Source: CBDCCT01 sp965214995
GTDB lineage: Bacteria; Deinococcota; Deinococci; Deinococcales; Trueperaceae
DNA: 64,000 nucleotides
Direction: 5' to 3'
Assembly: GCA_965214995.1 (NCBI GenBank)
Contig: CBDCCT010000002.1
Span: 3,224,001 to 3,288,000, forward strand
Position 1 is the stretch's first letter, and every line of letters begins with the position of its first letter. Position numbers and translations under genes: made by a program. Positions 43,130-53,646 of the stretch are shown here, in pieces. The notes under the pieces are model-generated. The model was not told where the DNA came from, did no database searches, and worked only from the letters and a program-made list of their open reading frames with translations.

Positions 43130-44981
43130 TGAAAGAGGACGTGTCCGAGGCCGCGCCTAAAGTAACATCCGAGTCCGTCACGACTTCTACACAAGCGCGC
43201 TTTCCGTGGCGTGCGGGGCTGCTCTCTCTTTTCTTACTGTTCGTCGCCATTGCGCCGTTCGTGCTTTCGGGCTTCTATCTGCGGCTCCTCAACCTCATTG
43301 GGATGTACAGCTTAGTCGTCATGGGGCTGGTGCTGCTCACGGGCTACGCGGGGCTCGCGTCACTGGGGCAGGCGGCGTTTGTGGGGACAGGGGCGTACGC
43401 GGCGGCGATTCTCTCGAGCCGCTACGGCCTCAACCCCTGGCTGGGCATCGTCGCGGGCATCCTCTTGTCCGTCGGCATCGCCTGGCTTATCGGGCTCGTG
43501 ACGCTGCGGCTCAAAGGTCACTTTCTGGCGCTCGCCACGCTCGCCTGGGGGCTCATCATCACGGGCGTGCTGCAAAACTGGATACCCGTGACGGGCGGGA
43601 ACACGGGCTTCGGGAGCGCGACGGGCAACCGTTTTCCGCCGCTGAGCGTGTTCGGCTTCGAGCTTCGCGGGGAGCGCGTGTACTACTATCTCGTCTGGGC
43701 TTGCGTGCTGCTCGTGCTGCTGCTTTCCTTGAATCTGATGCGCTCGAGGATGGGGCGGGCCATCAAGGCGCTGCGGACGGGCGGCGTGGCGGCGGCGTCG
43801 TTCGGGGTGGACGTGGGGCGTCTCAAGATGACGACGTTTTTGCTCGCGGCGGCCTATGCGGCGCTCGCGGGGGGGCTTTTCGCGTTCCGGGAACTCTTTT
43901 TGGACCCCAGAATTGCGGGGCTGGGGGCGTCAATTGATTATCTGATTATGGCGGTGGTGGGGGGGCTCGGTTCGCTCTGGGGGGCGGTCTTTGGCGCGGC
44001 GCTCTTTGTGGTCGCGGGGGAGGCGTTGCAGGAGTACCTGCCGGTCCTGTTGGGGCGTAGCGGGAACTACGAAATTATCGCGTTTGGCTTCATCCTCATC
44101 CTTGTGTTGCAAGGCGCGCGGCGCGGGCTCCTGCCGCTCTTGAGCGGGTTTTTGCCCCCCGCGCCGCCCGAGCCGGTGCGGACGGACGCGCCGCCGCTGT
44201 TGCCTAGAGATAAGCCCAAGGTGACGGGGGCGCTGCTCGAGCTCTCCCACGTCTCCAAAGCCTTTGGCGGCCTCCGTGCGGTGGATGATTTATCGTTCAC
44301 CGTCCAGCCGGGCGAGATTCTGGGGCTTATCGGACCCAACGGGGCGGGCAAGACGACGCTTTTCAATCTCGTCACGGGGGTGCTCTCGCCCACCTCGGGG
44401 GAGATTCGGTTTGCGGGCGAGGCCATCGGCGGCCTTGCGCCCCACCGCATCGCGCGGCGGGGGCTGGCGCGGACCTTTCAGCACCTCAACTTAATTGGCA
44501 CGATGAGTCTTTTGGAAAATGTGGCCCTGGGCGCTTACACCCGCACCCGCAGCGGGGTGTTTGCAGGGATGTTGGGGCTCGAGCGCCGAGAGAACGCCCG
44601 CACCCGCGCGGAGGCGATGCGGCAACTCGAGCGCGTGGGACTTGCAGAAGACGCCTTTAGCCCCGCCGACAGCCTGCCGCTGGGCAAACAGCGCCTCTTG
44701 GAAGTGGCGCGTGCGCTCATGGCCGACCCCGTGCTCTTGCTCCTGGACGAGCCCGCCGCGGGTCTGCGCAAGGGCGAAAAGGGCGAGCTGATGGCGCTCG
44801 TGCGCAAGCTTCAGGGCGAGGGCGTGACGGTCTTGCTGGTCGAGCACGACATGGACGTGGTGATGGCCCTGGCCGAGCGCATCGTGGTGGTCAATTACGG
44901 GACGAAGCTCGCCGAGGGGACGCCGGGCGAGGTGCGACGCAACAAGGCGGTGCTCGAGGCCTACCTGGGCGCGGACGCCGC

Positions 44982-44985
<4 letters not shown>
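43129..44985 (+). CDS. LivM-LivG fusion: permease plus ATPase in one chain
   Basis: A 618-residue fusion. Residues 1-335 are a LivM permease (LTGYAGLASLGQAAFVGTGAYAAA; AIKALRTGGVAAASFGVDVG), then a Pro-rich linker of about 25 residues and a LivG ATPase from about 365: Walker A GPNGAGKTTLF, the LivG-type signature LPLGKQRLLEVARALM, Walker B LLLLDEPAAGL, and EHDMD. Fusions of this type are known in the family. Both halves look complete. Confidence 0.92.
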
Positions 44986-45731
<746 letters not shown>

Positions 45732-45738
45732 AAGAAGC

Positions 45739-46134
45739 TCAACGCCAGACTGCCACGCGCATCACATCGAAATCACTATTAAAGGTCCAGACGGGCAAGT
45801 TCAGACGTTCTGAAAGAACGGCAAGGGTCAGGTCAAAAAGAGAAATGCGTTGGTCGCTATAGGTTTTGGCCCGCCTCGCCGCCTCGTCAACATCTTTGGC
45901 GGTTGCGCTCACACGCGGAAAGCTGCGGACCTCGTCGAGCCAGCGGTGCGCCGCCCGAAGTTCTAAGCGCCGCAGGACGAGCGAGTAGCTTTCGAGAAGG
46001 ATGGGATAGGCGACGAGCGCCTCTAACCTTTCGTCCACGAGGCGCGTCAGCTCCTCATGGGCGCGGACATGGTACTGGTCGTCGGGGTCAACGAGGGCGT
46101 AGAGCACGCCGGTATCGACCAGCACGCTTCTCAC
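45739..46134 (-). CDS. PIN-domain toxin (VapC-like)
   Basis: A 131-residue PIN ribonuclease with all acidic residues visible: VLVDTGVLYAL (Asp), PILLESYS (Glu), ISLFDLTLAVL (Asp) and TFNSDFDVM (Asp). GTG start overlaps the stop of the antitoxin gene. It is apparently intact, unlike the toxins at 36-37 kb. Confidence 0.88.
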   Translation of the reverse strand: MRSVLVDTGVLYALVDPDDQYHVRAHEELTRLVDERLEALVAYPILLESYSLVLRRLELRAAHRWLDEVRSFPRVSATAKDVDEAARRAKTYSDQRISLFDLTLAVLSERLNLPVWTFNSDFDVMRVAVWR

Positions 46135-46379
46135 TCGGCAAAATACTTGTCGTGGTTGACGCTAACGTCAGACTTCCCGCTTCCCTTTTCGGCGGGGGTA
46201 ATCCGTAACGGTCCCTCCGCGGGACGATACTCCCGCTCGCGCAGACGCTGCGCCTGCAAAAAGTCACGTAGCGCCACCTGCATCACAGTCGTCAGCGAGG
46301 GCGGCGTGTCCTGTTCTGACAAGTAAGCGTTCAGGTCGCGCTCGAGTTCATCTGTTACCGTCACAGTCACACGTTTCAT
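46131..46379 (-). CDS. Ribbon-helix-helix antitoxin
   Basis: An 82-residue antitoxin. The N-terminus KRVTVTVTDELERDLNAYL is a ribbon-helix-helix DNA-binding motif, and the C-terminal part (EYRPAEGPLRITPAEKG) would neutralise the toxin. The ATG at 46379 follows TATACT by 6 nt with no ribosome site; a longer frame upstream is disregarded for this reason. It precedes the PIN toxin in the normal order and probably represses its own operon. Confidence 0.85.
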   Translation of the reverse strand: MKRVTVTVTDELERDLNAYLSEQDTPPSLTTVMQVALRDFLQAQRLREREYRPAEGPLRITPAEKGSGKSDVSVNHDKYFAE

Positions 46380-46385
46380 GCTGGA

Positions 46386-46391
46386 AGTATA
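46386..46391 (-). promoter_or_regulatory. -10 box TATACT, leaderless antitoxin
   Basis: TATACT on the minus strand, 6 nt before the antitoxin ATG at 46379. Confidence 0.5.
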
Positions 46392-46429
46392 GCATCTCGC
46401 GGTGAAAGTGATGAAACGCTTAGACAAGT

Positions 46430-47398
46430 TTAAGGGATGAGCAGCACCTTACCCGCCGTCTCACGGCCCTGAAGCTTCCGGTGCGCCTCGGCGGCGTCGG
46501 CCAAGGGGAGGCTCGAGTCAACCCGCACCTCAAGCTTGCCCTCCGCCACCCAACCCAGCACGTCGCCCGCGCGCCAGAGCAGTTCGTCGCGGTCTTGGAC
46601 ATAATGGCCTAAGCTGGGCCGCGTCAAGTAGAGCGAGCCCTTGGCGTTGAGCACCTGCGGGTCGAAGTCGCCCACGGGTCCCGAGGACTGGCCGAAAAGC
46701 GCGAGCAGGCCGCGCGGCTCAAGGCAGTTCAAACTTTTCTCAAACGTCGTCTTGCCGACCGAGTCGTAGACAACCTGCACGCCTTTACCATCCGTCAAGT
46801 CTTTTACCGCCTCCTCAAAATCCTCTTCAGTGTAACGGATGACCTTGTCCGCGCCCGCGCCCCGCGCCAGCTCCGCTTTTTCCTCCGTCGAGACGGTGCC
46901 GAAAACGTAAGCGCCCCGCATCTTCGCCATCTGCACCAAGAGCAGCCCCACCCCGCCCGCCGCCGCGTGGACGAGGCAGGCGTCACCCTCTTTTAATGGA
47001 TAGGTGCTGTGCGAAAGATAATGCGCGGTCATGCCCTGGAGCATCACCGCGGCGGCGAGGTCGGTTCTCACGCCCTCGGGTACTTTAACGAGCTTCGCCG
47101 CCGGGACCACGGCCTGCTCGGCGTAGGAGCCCGGCGTCATCGCGTAGGCCACGCGGTCACCTACCGCGACTTCGCTGACGTTAGGGCCGACTTCAAGCAC
47201 CTCCCCCGCGCCCTCCATGCCGGGTGTGAAGGGAAGCGTCACCTTATAGAGCCCTTCACGGTGGTACGTGTCAATGTAGTTGACCCCCGCCGCCTCCACC
47301 CTCACAAGCGCCTCGCCATCGCCGGGTTTGGGCGCGTCTATGTTGCGTAGCTCGAGCCGCTCCGGCCCGCCGTGTTCTCGAATTTGAATGGCTTTCAT
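46430..47398 (-). CDS. qor: NADPH:quinone oxidoreductase family protein
   Basis: A 322-residue medium-chain dehydrogenase/reductase of the zeta-crystallin type. It lacks the catalytic zinc cysteine, as quinone reductases do; the NADPH-binding segment is VHAAAGGVGLLLVQMAK near residue 148. NYIDTYHREGLY near residue 40 is a QOR landmark. AGGAG precedes the ATG. Likely reduces quinones to semiquinones or small enones. Confidence 0.92.
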   Translation of the reverse strand: MKAIQIREHGGPERLELRNIDAPKPGDGEALVRVEAAGVNYIDTYHREGLYKVTLPFTPGMEGAGEVLEVGPNVSEVAVGDRVAYAMTPGSYAEQAVVPAAKLVKVPEGVRTDLAAAVMLQGMTAHYLSHSTYPLKEGDACLVHAAAGGVGLLLVQMAKMRGAYVFGTVSTEEKAELARGAGADKVIRYTEEDFEEAVKDLTDGKGVQVVYDSVGKTTFEKSLNCLEPRGLLALFGQSSGPVGDFDPQVLNAKGSLYLTRPSLGHYVQDRDELLWRAGDVLGWVAEGKLEVRVDSSLPLADAAEAHRKLQGRETAGKVLLIP

Positions 47399-47432
47399 AT
47401 CTCTCCTTTGAGTTAGCCTACCGCGTTCTATA

Positions 47433-47468
47433 GGACTGAGGTCGAGAGGCTTACTTTTCTCTCAGTCC
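47433..47468. repeat. 8-bp inverted repeat in the qor upstream region
   Basis: GGACTGAG (47433-47440) and CTCAGTCC (47461-47468). A TATAGA -10 box for qor lies directly beside it on the minus strand. On the plus strand it is followed by a pyrimidine stretch. It resembles the stem of the terminator at 27643, but its position suits an operator or a short leader hairpin. Confidence 0.4.
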
Positions 47469-47508
47469 TTTCCTCTTTCCCCTCGGTTCTCAAACGGTAC
47501 ACTTGAAC

Positions 47509-48018
47509 GTGCCCCCACCCCTCCGCCTCTTCTTAAAGAGCAAAAAGCCCACATATGGGGAGGCGGTCTCGAGCCTGCGCCTGCTTTTTATGGGCGCGTT
47601 CGGGATGCAGCTCCTTTTCTCCGGGCTCATCGGCATCGTAGCGGCGCTCATCGTCGGCGTTCAAGCGGGCGGGAGTTCGCTCGTGGCGTTTGTGATGCTC
47701 ACTTTCGCGCTTCTGAGCCTCCCGCTGGCGCTTCTTGTTGCGTCGTTCGTCTCGAGAAACGGCGGCAAAGCGGGCGCGCTCGCGGCGGCGATTGCGCTGG
47801 GCGTCCTCCTGTCAACGCCTGCGTGGTTCATGCTTTTTACGTTTTTAACCGGAGGCGCACCCCTTTACCTCCTCCTTTTTTTGGGGATGCTCGCGGTTTA
47901 TTACGTTCTTGGCCTCCTTTTGGCGGGGCGTTATGCTCACATGGCGATTTTGGCTGAACCACCCAAACCCGCATCACCCGAAGCCGAACGCACGTCCCGG
48001 TCACATGAGGGAGTTTAG
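47509..48018 (+). CDS. Small integral membrane protein
   Basis: About 169 residues with four hydrophobic helices (approximate spans 30-55, 60-85, 92-115, 120-142) and a short cytoplasmic tail. No family recognised. A TACACT box at 47498-47503 ends 5 nt before the GTG at 47509, so a leaderless start is preferred over the TTG at 47503 that overlaps the box. It overlaps the start of the next gene. Confidence 0.65.
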   Translation: MPPPLRLFLKSKKPTYGEAVSSLRLLFMGAFGMQLLFSGLIGIVAALIVGVQAGGSSLVAFVMLTFALLSLPLALLVASFVSRNGGKAGALAAAIALGVLLSTPAWFMLFTFLTGGAPLYLLLFLGMLAVYYVLGLLLAGRYAHMAILAEPPKPASPEAERTSRSHEGV

Positions 48019-48923
48019 TGGCGCTTTTTGAAACGCTCCTCAACGTGGTGGTGCCCGCGTTCGTGGTTATTGGGGTGGGGGTGCTGCTGGGGAGGTTTTT
48101 AGGGCTCGACTTGGTGCCCCTAAACCGCGCCGCGCTCTACGCGGCGGTGCCCGCGCTCGTATTCACCTCGCTCGCCGGAACCGAACTCGGCGCGGGCAGC
48201 GTGGGGCGGCTGGTGGTGGGGCAAATTGTCTTTCTGGTGCTCATGCTGGGGCTCTCCTACCTCGCCTCGAGGCCCTTCGAGGCGCGCACGGGGCGCGGCT
48301 TTATGGCGACGAGTTTGTACGGCAACTCGGCCAACCTGATGCTCCCGGTCACGCTCTTTGCGTTTGGAGAGGCGGGGCTCGAGCGCGCCCTGGTCTTGTT
48401 CGTGGTCTCGTCCATCGCGCTCTTTGGCACCGGGCCGCTCGTGCTCGCGGGAGGTCAAGGAGCAAATGGTGCGGAGGTGCGCCTTACTTCCGTGCTCCGC
48501 CTGCCCGTGCTGTGGGCGGCGCTCATCGGCGTGTGCTTCAACCTCTTGGGCCTTTCTTTTCCGCAGGGCTTGGGGCGCGGTATCGGCATCCTGAGCGACG
48601 CCGCGATTCCCCTGGTGCTGCTCGTGCTCGGGATGCAGATTCACCGCTCGGGTGTGAGCGCGCCCACGCCCGTGAACTGGGCGGGCACGGGCTTCAAGCT
48701 CGTTGTCGGTCCGGTGTTGGGCTACCTCGCCGCCCGCATCGTCGGCGCGACGGGGCTCGATTTGGCGGTGCTGACGCTCCTCGGGGCGATGCCCCCGGCG
48801 GTCAACACGTTTATGTTGGCCTTGGAGTTCGGCGGCAACGCCGAGGAGGTGGCGCGCACGGTGGTGCTGGCGACGCTCCTGGCGCTGCCGAGCGTGTCGG
48901 TGGTGGTGACGCTGTTGATTTAG
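48018..48923 (+). CDS. AEC-family transporter
   Basis: A 301-residue auxin efflux carrier (AEC) family membrane protein with about ten hydrophobic helices. The family pattern YGNSANLMLPV and the C-terminal GAMPPAVNTFMLALEFG are clear. Members export small organic acids such as malate or malonate. GTG start coupled to the preceding membrane protein. Confidence 0.85.
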   Translation: MALFETLLNVVVPAFVVIGVGVLLGRFLGLDLVPLNRAALYAAVPALVFTSLAGTELGAGSVGRLVVGQIVFLVLMLGLSYLASRPFEARTGRGFMATSLYGNSANLMLPVTLFAFGEAGLERALVLFVVSSIALFGTGPLVLAGGQGANGAEVRLTSVLRLPVLWAALIGVCFNLLGLSFPQGLGRGIGILSDAAIPLVLLVLGMQIHRSGVSAPTPVNWAGTGFKLVVGPVLGYLAARIVGATGLDLAVLTLLGAMPPAVNTFMLALEFGGNAEEVARTVVLATLLALPSVSVVVTLLI

Positions 48924-49027
48924 CGCGCGTTGAGGCTGGTTTAGCTGCGGTGAGGTCTGCTCGAGCACAGTAAGAATCTAGACAAGAACGGCAAGAAAGC
49001 GAGCAAGAGTGTGGTAAAAATCAGGCT

Positions 49028-49573
49028 ATGACAGACATCTGGGCACTTTTTTGGTCCTTTACCAAGGTGGGCTTGTTCGGCTTCGGCGGCGGCCCCTCGA
49101 TGATTCCGCTTATTCAGCAAGAGGTGGTGGACGCGCGCCACTGGCTCACCAAAGAAGAGTTCTTAGACGCCTACGCCTTTGGCAGCACCCTGCCCGGCCC
49201 CATCGCCACCAAAATGGCGGGCTACGTCGGCTACAAGGTGTCGGGCACCCTCGGGGCCGCCGCCGGGCTCATCGGCGTGACGGTGCCCACCATCATCGCC
49301 ATGATTGCGCTCGGCGTGCTCTATCTGCGCTACCGCGACTCGTCGGTTATCAGCGGCTTTTTGAAGGGCGTGCGCCCCGTGGTCATCGCGCTTCTCGCGC
49401 TCGTCGTTTATGAATTCGCGCCGAGCGCCTTTGGCGCGCCGCCGCAGTGGCTCGCCAACTGGGCGTTCTGGCTGCTCGCGGTGGTGGCTTTCGTGCTGGC
49501 GGTTCGCTTTGACGTCCACCCGGCGGTGCTCATTGTCGCGGGCGGCGCGCTCGGCATCACTCTCTTTCGCTAG
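49028..49573 (+). CDS. Chromate transporter-type CHR protein, single domain
   Basis: A 181-residue CHR-domain protein: FTKVGLFGFGGGPSMIPLIQQEVV at the N-terminus and ALPGPI-like STLPGPIATKMAGY. Family members are either about 400 residues with two CHR domains, or pairs of short genes with opposite topology. Only one short gene is present here; the next gene is a gamma-glutamyltransferase. Whether it works alone, as a homodimer, or with a distant partner cannot be said. Confidence 0.88.
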   Translation: MTDIWALFWSFTKVGLFGFGGGPSMIPLIQQEVVDARHWLTKEEFLDAYAFGSTLPGPIATKMAGYVGYKVSGTLGAAAGLIGVTVPTIIAMIALGVLYLRYRDSSVISGFLKGVRPVVIALLALVVYEFAPSAFGAPPQWLANWAFWLLAVVAFVLAVRFDVHPAVLIVAGGALGITLFR

Positions 49574-49580
49574 GAGATTT

Positions 49581-51167
49581 ATGGCTTTTACTTACGACTT
49601 CCCCTACCCCTCGCAACGTATGCCTGTGATGGCAAAAAACGTGGTGGCGACCTCGCAACCCTTGGCCGCGCAGGCGGGACTGCGGATGCTGCTGGCGGGC
49701 GGCAACGCGGTGGACGCAGCATTAAGCGCCGCCATCGCGCTCACCGTGGTCGAGCCGACCTCGAACGGCATCGGCTCGGACGCCTTTGCGATTCTTTGGG
49801 ACGGTAGCGAACTCCACGGCCTCAACGCCTCGGGGCGCTCGCCGGAGGCGCTCACGCCGGAGCGGTTCGCGGGGCAAAGGAGCGTGCCCCTACGCGGCTG
49901 GGACGCCGTGACCGTGCCCGGCGCGGTGTCGGCCTGGGTGGCGCTGTCGGAGCGGTTTGGCAAACTGCCGTTCGAGAAGCTTTTTGAGCCCGCTGTCGCC
50001 TACGCGCGCGAAGGCTTCCTCGTCTCGCCCATCACCGCCCAAGCCTGGGCCGTGGCCCCTCGAGCCTTCACCGACTTCCCCGAGTTCATCGTGGGCTTTC
50101 TGCCGGAGGGACGCGCGCCGAGAGCGGGCGAGCTTTTCCGGTTCGAGGACCAGGCGCGGACCTTGGAGCGCATCGCCGAAACAAAGGGTGAAGCCTTTTA
50201 TCGCGGCGACTTGGCCGAAAAGATGGTCGCGCACGCGGAAGCGTCGGGCGGTCTCATGACCGAAGAAGATTTGGCCGCGCATAGAGCGGACTGGGTGGGG
50301 ACCATCGCGCAACGCTACGGTGAGGTTGAATTGCACGAAATCCCGCCCAACGGGCAGGGGCTGGCGGCGCTCCTCGTGCTGGGGATGCTCGAGCACCACC
50401 CCGTCCGCGACTATCCTGTGGACTCTGCCGATTCGCTGCACGTACAGATTGAAGCCATGAAACTCGCTTTCGCCGACGCCCACCGCTACATATCCGACCC
50501 GGACACAATGGATGTGCCCGTCGAGAGCCTGCTGAGCGAGGCGTACTTGAGCGAGCGCGCCCGCTGCATCGACATGAAGCGCGCGCAAGACCCCGGTCAC
50601 GGCGTGCCCAAACGCGGCGGCACCGTTTATCTGACGGCGGCGGACGGGGACGGGATGATGGTCTCGTTCATCCAGTCCAACTACTACGGCTTCGGCTCGG
50701 GCGTGGTGGTGCCGGGCACGGGCATCAGCCTGCAAAACCGCGGGGCTGGTTTTACATTAGAAGAGGGGCACCCCAACCAAGTGGGCGGTGGCAAACGCCC
50801 CTTTCACACCATCATCCCCGGTTTCTTGACCCAAAACGGTCAGCCGCTGATGAGCTTCGGCGTGATGGGCGGCCCCATGCAGCCCCAGGGCCACGCGCAG
50901 ATGGTTATTCGTTTGCGCGACTACGGCCAGAACCCACAAACAGCGAGTGACGCGCCGCGCTGGCGGGTGGCGGGCGGTTTGGACGTTAACGTCGAGCCGG
51001 GCTTCCGCGCGGAGGTGCTGGACGATTTGCGGAGCCGTGGTCACGTCGTCACCGAAGATAATTCGGCTTTTGGCGGCTTTGGTGGGGCGCAGCTTATCTA
51101 CAAGGTTGACGGCGGTTATGTGGCAGGTTCGGATTCGCGTAAGGACGGGCAGGCGGTGGGTTTTTAA
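49581..51167 (+). CDS. ggt: Gamma-glutamyltransferase family protein
   Basis: A 528-residue Ntn-hydrolase that would cleave gamma-glutamyl bonds, for example in glutathione. The autocatalytic site is in PKRGGTVYLTAADGDG, with the Thr expected to be the new N-terminus of the small subunit near residue 350. QSNYYGFGSGVVVPGTGISLQNRG and the C-terminal end match the family. The frame is open upstream, but GGAG before the ATG at 49581 sets the start. No clear signal peptide, so it may be cytoplasmic. Confidence 0.9.
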   Translation: MAFTYDFPYPSQRMPVMAKNVVATSQPLAAQAGLRMLLAGGNAVDAALSAAIALTVVEPTSNGIGSDAFAILWDGSELHGLNASGRSPEALTPERFAGQRSVPLRGWDAVTVPGAVSAWVALSERFGKLPFEKLFEPAVAYAREGFLVSPITAQAWAVAPRAFTDFPEFIVGFLPEGRAPRAGELFRFEDQARTLERIAETKGEAFYRGDLAEKMVAHAEASGGLMTEEDLAAHRADWVGTIAQRYGEVELHEIPPNGQGLAALLVLGMLEHHPVRDYPVDSADSLHVQIEAMKLAFADAHRYISDPDTMDVPVESLLSEAYLSERARCIDMKRAQDPGHGVPKRGGTVYLTAADGDGMMVSFIQSNYYGFGSGVVVPGTGISLQNRGAGFTLEEGHPNQVGGGKRPFHTIIPGFLTQNGQPLMSFGVMGGPMQPQGHAQMVIRLRDYGQNPQTASDAPRWRVAGGLDVNVEPGFRAEVLDDLRSRGHVVTEDNSAFGGFGGAQLIYKVDGGYVAGSDSRKDGQAVGF

Positions 51168-51190
51168 GCCCGGCTATGCCACAATGGAGC

Positions 51191-52717
51191 ATGACAAATT
51201 TGCGGCGGTTTTTTGTTCTGCTTTGCCTTACACTCTCCTCTCTCGGCTTTGCGCAAGAGAACGACGTCTACTACGAAATCTTCGTGCGCTCCTTTCAGGA
51301 CTCCGACGGCGACGGCGTCGGGGACTTGCAAGGCGTGATTCAGAGGTTGGATTACTTAGAAGACTTGGGCGTCACCGGCTTGTGGCTCATGCCCATTCAC
51401 CCGAGCCCGAGCTATCACGGGTACGACGTGACCGACTACTATGCCATCAATCCCGACTACGGGACGCTTCAAGATTTTGAGACTCTGCTGAGTGAGGCGC
51501 ACGCGCGCGGCATCGACGTGGTGATGGATTTGGTGGTTAACCACTCGAGCAGTCAGCACCCCTGGTTCTTGGCCTCCAAAGACCCCGCCTCGCCCTACCG
51601 CGATTACTACCTCTGGCGCGAGGACGACCCCGGCTGGCTCGGGTTGGGCGGCCCGGCCTGGCACGCGTCGGGGGATGGCTACTACTTGGGGCTCTTCTGG
51701 AGCGAGATGCCCGACCTCGACTACCGCAACCCGGAGGTGGTCGAGGAGATGAACGAGGTGGCTAGGTTCTGGCTCGAGCTCGGCGTGGACGGTTTCCGCA
51801 TTGACGCGATTCAGCACGTGATTGAGAGCACCGACGGCTTGATTCGCAACACGCCGGAGAACCTCGAGTGGGTCGAAAACTTTGAGGCCTTTATCAAAAC
51901 GGTCAACCCAGACGCGTTCCTCGTCGGCGAGACCTGGACGGATGTTGAGACGATTGCGGATTACTTTACCGAAGCAAATTTAGACCTGGCTTTTGACTAC
52001 CCGCTCTACACGTCTCTTTTAGACGCGGTGGGGAAGGGCAGCGCGACAAACCTTAACTTCACGCTCGAGAGCGAAGCGCGCCTCTTCCCGTCCGACGCGC
52101 AGCGGGCGGTCTTCCTCTCCAACCACGACCAAATCCGCCCCGCGACCTCGCTGAGCCTCCTGCGCCGCGACGAGGGGAAGCTCAAGCTCGCGGCGGGCCT
52201 CCTCCTGACGCTGCCCGGCACGCCCTTTCTCTACTACGGCGAGGAAATCGGCCTGCCCAACGGCCCCGGCGACAAAGACGAGGAGAAGCGCACGCCGATG
52301 CGCTGGGACCCGGACGCGCCCCACGCCGGTTTCAGCACCGCCGAGCCTTGGTATCCCTTTAGCACCGACGACCCGGCCATCACGGTGGCGGTGCAGGCGG
52401 GGCAGGGGGACTCGGTCTTAAACACGTACAAGGAATTCATCACCCTGCGACAGACCAACCCGGCGCTGAGCCGCGGGAGCATAGAGGTTTTGGACACGGG
52501 GGACCGCGGCGTGCTTGCCTTCGCGCGCACAACCGACGAGCAGACCCTGTTGGTGGTTGCCAACCTCACCAAGCAAGAGCGGGAGGTGGATGTGGGGGCG
52601 CTTATTGAAGGCTCTTCGCTTGCGGGTTCGTTCGCAGAGGCTGAGGACCTGCGCACAGGCGAAGCCTCCTCCGGCACGCTGACGTTGATGCCGCTTGAGC
52701 TGAGGGTGCTCGAGTAG
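51191..52717 (+). CDS. Secreted alpha-amylase (GH13)
   Basis: About 508 residues. A signal peptide (NLRRFFVLLCLTLSSLGFAQ) is followed by the TIM-barrel with the four GH13 regions: DLVVNHSS, GFRIDAIQHV (nucleophile Asp), FLVGETW (acid Glu) and FLSNHDQIR (transition-state Asp). DSDGDGVGDLQG is a calcium site. A C-terminal beta domain closes it. It probably cleaves alpha-1,4-glucans outside the cytoplasm. The ATG at 51176 would add five residues. Confidence 0.92.
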   Translation: MTNLRRFFVLLCLTLSSLGFAQENDVYYEIFVRSFQDSDGDGVGDLQGVIQRLDYLEDLGVTGLWLMPIHPSPSYHGYDVTDYYAINPDYGTLQDFETLLSEAHARGIDVVMDLVVNHSSSQHPWFLASKDPASPYRDYYLWREDDPGWLGLGGPAWHASGDGYYLGLFWSEMPDLDYRNPEVVEEMNEVARFWLELGVDGFRIDAIQHVIESTDGLIRNTPENLEWVENFEAFIKTVNPDAFLVGETWTDVETIADYFTEANLDLAFDYPLYTSLLDAVGKGSATNLNFTLESEARLFPSDAQRAVFLSNHDQIRPATSLSLLRRDEGKLKLAAGLLLTLPGTPFLYYGEEIGLPNGPGDKDEEKRTPMRWDPDAPHAGFSTAEPWYPFSTDDPAITVAVQAGQGDSVLNTYKEFITLRQTNPALSRGSIEVLDTGDRGVLAFARTTDEQTLLVVANLTKQEREVDVGALIEGSSLAGSFAEAEDLRTGEASSGTLTLMPLELRVLE

Positions 52718-52729
52718 AAGATTTTTAGT

Positions 52730-53602
52730 ATGAGCCAGAACTTGCCCATTGACCGACTAACGTTAGAGACGGATTCACAGACTTCTGTCTCTTACTACGT
52801 CGGTGGCAACAAACAAGGTAAGCCCGTCGTGCTGCTACATGGTGGCGGAACCGACCATGCGCTTCTTTCATGGCGTGAAACCATATCTGCACTCACCGAA
52901 GCAGGATATTACGTGTTAGCCCCCGACCATCCCGGTTACGGGAACAGCCCACTCCCCGACTACCCCGTGACAATGAAGAACTTGACTACCTACTTTGCGC
53001 GTTTTGTAGCGCGGCTCGAGCTCGAGCGCCCCTCAATCGTCGGCGTGTCGATGGGAGGCGCTATCGCGTTAGCTTACGCGCTGCGTGAACCTCGGAACGT
53101 GAGTAACCTTGTGCTCGTCGGCTCTTACGGCTTTCAGGACAATTCGCCTTGGCATACGCTGGCTTACTACCTTGTTCGTACACCGGGCTTAACAGCGGTG
53201 AGTAACAGACTGATTCAGTCTAACCGTTGGCTGCTAAAGCAAACAGTCAAGCAAATTATCCGCAATCCAGAAGCGCTCACGCTCGAGCTTCTGAACGACG
53301 TTAAAGGGGCGCTCAAAAACGAAGCGTCACAGAAAGCCTTTAGTCAGTTTCAAAAGGACGAGATTCAGCGGCGTCATAATCGCACCAACTTTACCCAGCG
53401 GTTGCATGAGATAGAAGTGCCTACGCTGATTGTCCACGGCAGTAAAGATATAGGCGTGCCTTTAGCGGCGGCGGAGCGCGCTACGTCGAGGCTGCCTAAC
53501 GCACGCCTTGTTGTATTCGAGGATGCTGGGCACTGGACGCAACGCGACCAGGCTGAACGTTTCAACGCTTTACTCCTCGAGTTCTTAAACGGCAACCTTT
53601 AG
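52730..53602 (+). CDS. Alpha/beta hydrolase
   Basis: A 290-residue hydrolase with an intact triad: GVSMGGAIAL (nucleophile Ser), VHGSKDIGVPL (acid) and EDAGHWTQRD (His). It resembles MhpC/BphD-type C-C hydrolases, but the substrate cannot be told from sequence. Base composition is somewhat lower in G+C than in its neighbours. Confidence 0.88.
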   Translation: MSQNLPIDRLTLETDSQTSVSYYVGGNKQGKPVVLLHGGGTDHALLSWRETISALTEAGYYVLAPDHPGYGNSPLPDYPVTMKNLTTYFARFVARLELERPSIVGVSMGGAIALAYALREPRNVSNLVLVGSYGFQDNSPWHTLAYYLVRTPGLTAVSNRLIQSNRWLLKQTVKQIIRNPEALTLELLNDVKGALKNEASQKAFSQFQKDEIQRRHNRTNFTQRLHEIEVPTLIVHGSKDIGVPLAAAERATSRLPNARLVVFEDAGHWTQRDQAERFNALLLEFLNGNL

Positions 53603-53611
53603 CCCCTCACA

Positions 53612-53641
53612 TTGGCTAAGCTATTCGTTAAATCCTATAAT
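53612..53641 (+). promoter_or_regulatory. Promoter TTGGCT-N18-TATAAT of a leaderless gene
   Basis: A consensus -10 box and a fair -35 box with an 18-bp spacer. The ATG at 53647 is only 5 nt after the -10 box, so the mRNA must start at or inside the start codon. Confidence 0.65.
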
Positions 53642-53646
53642 CGGCT

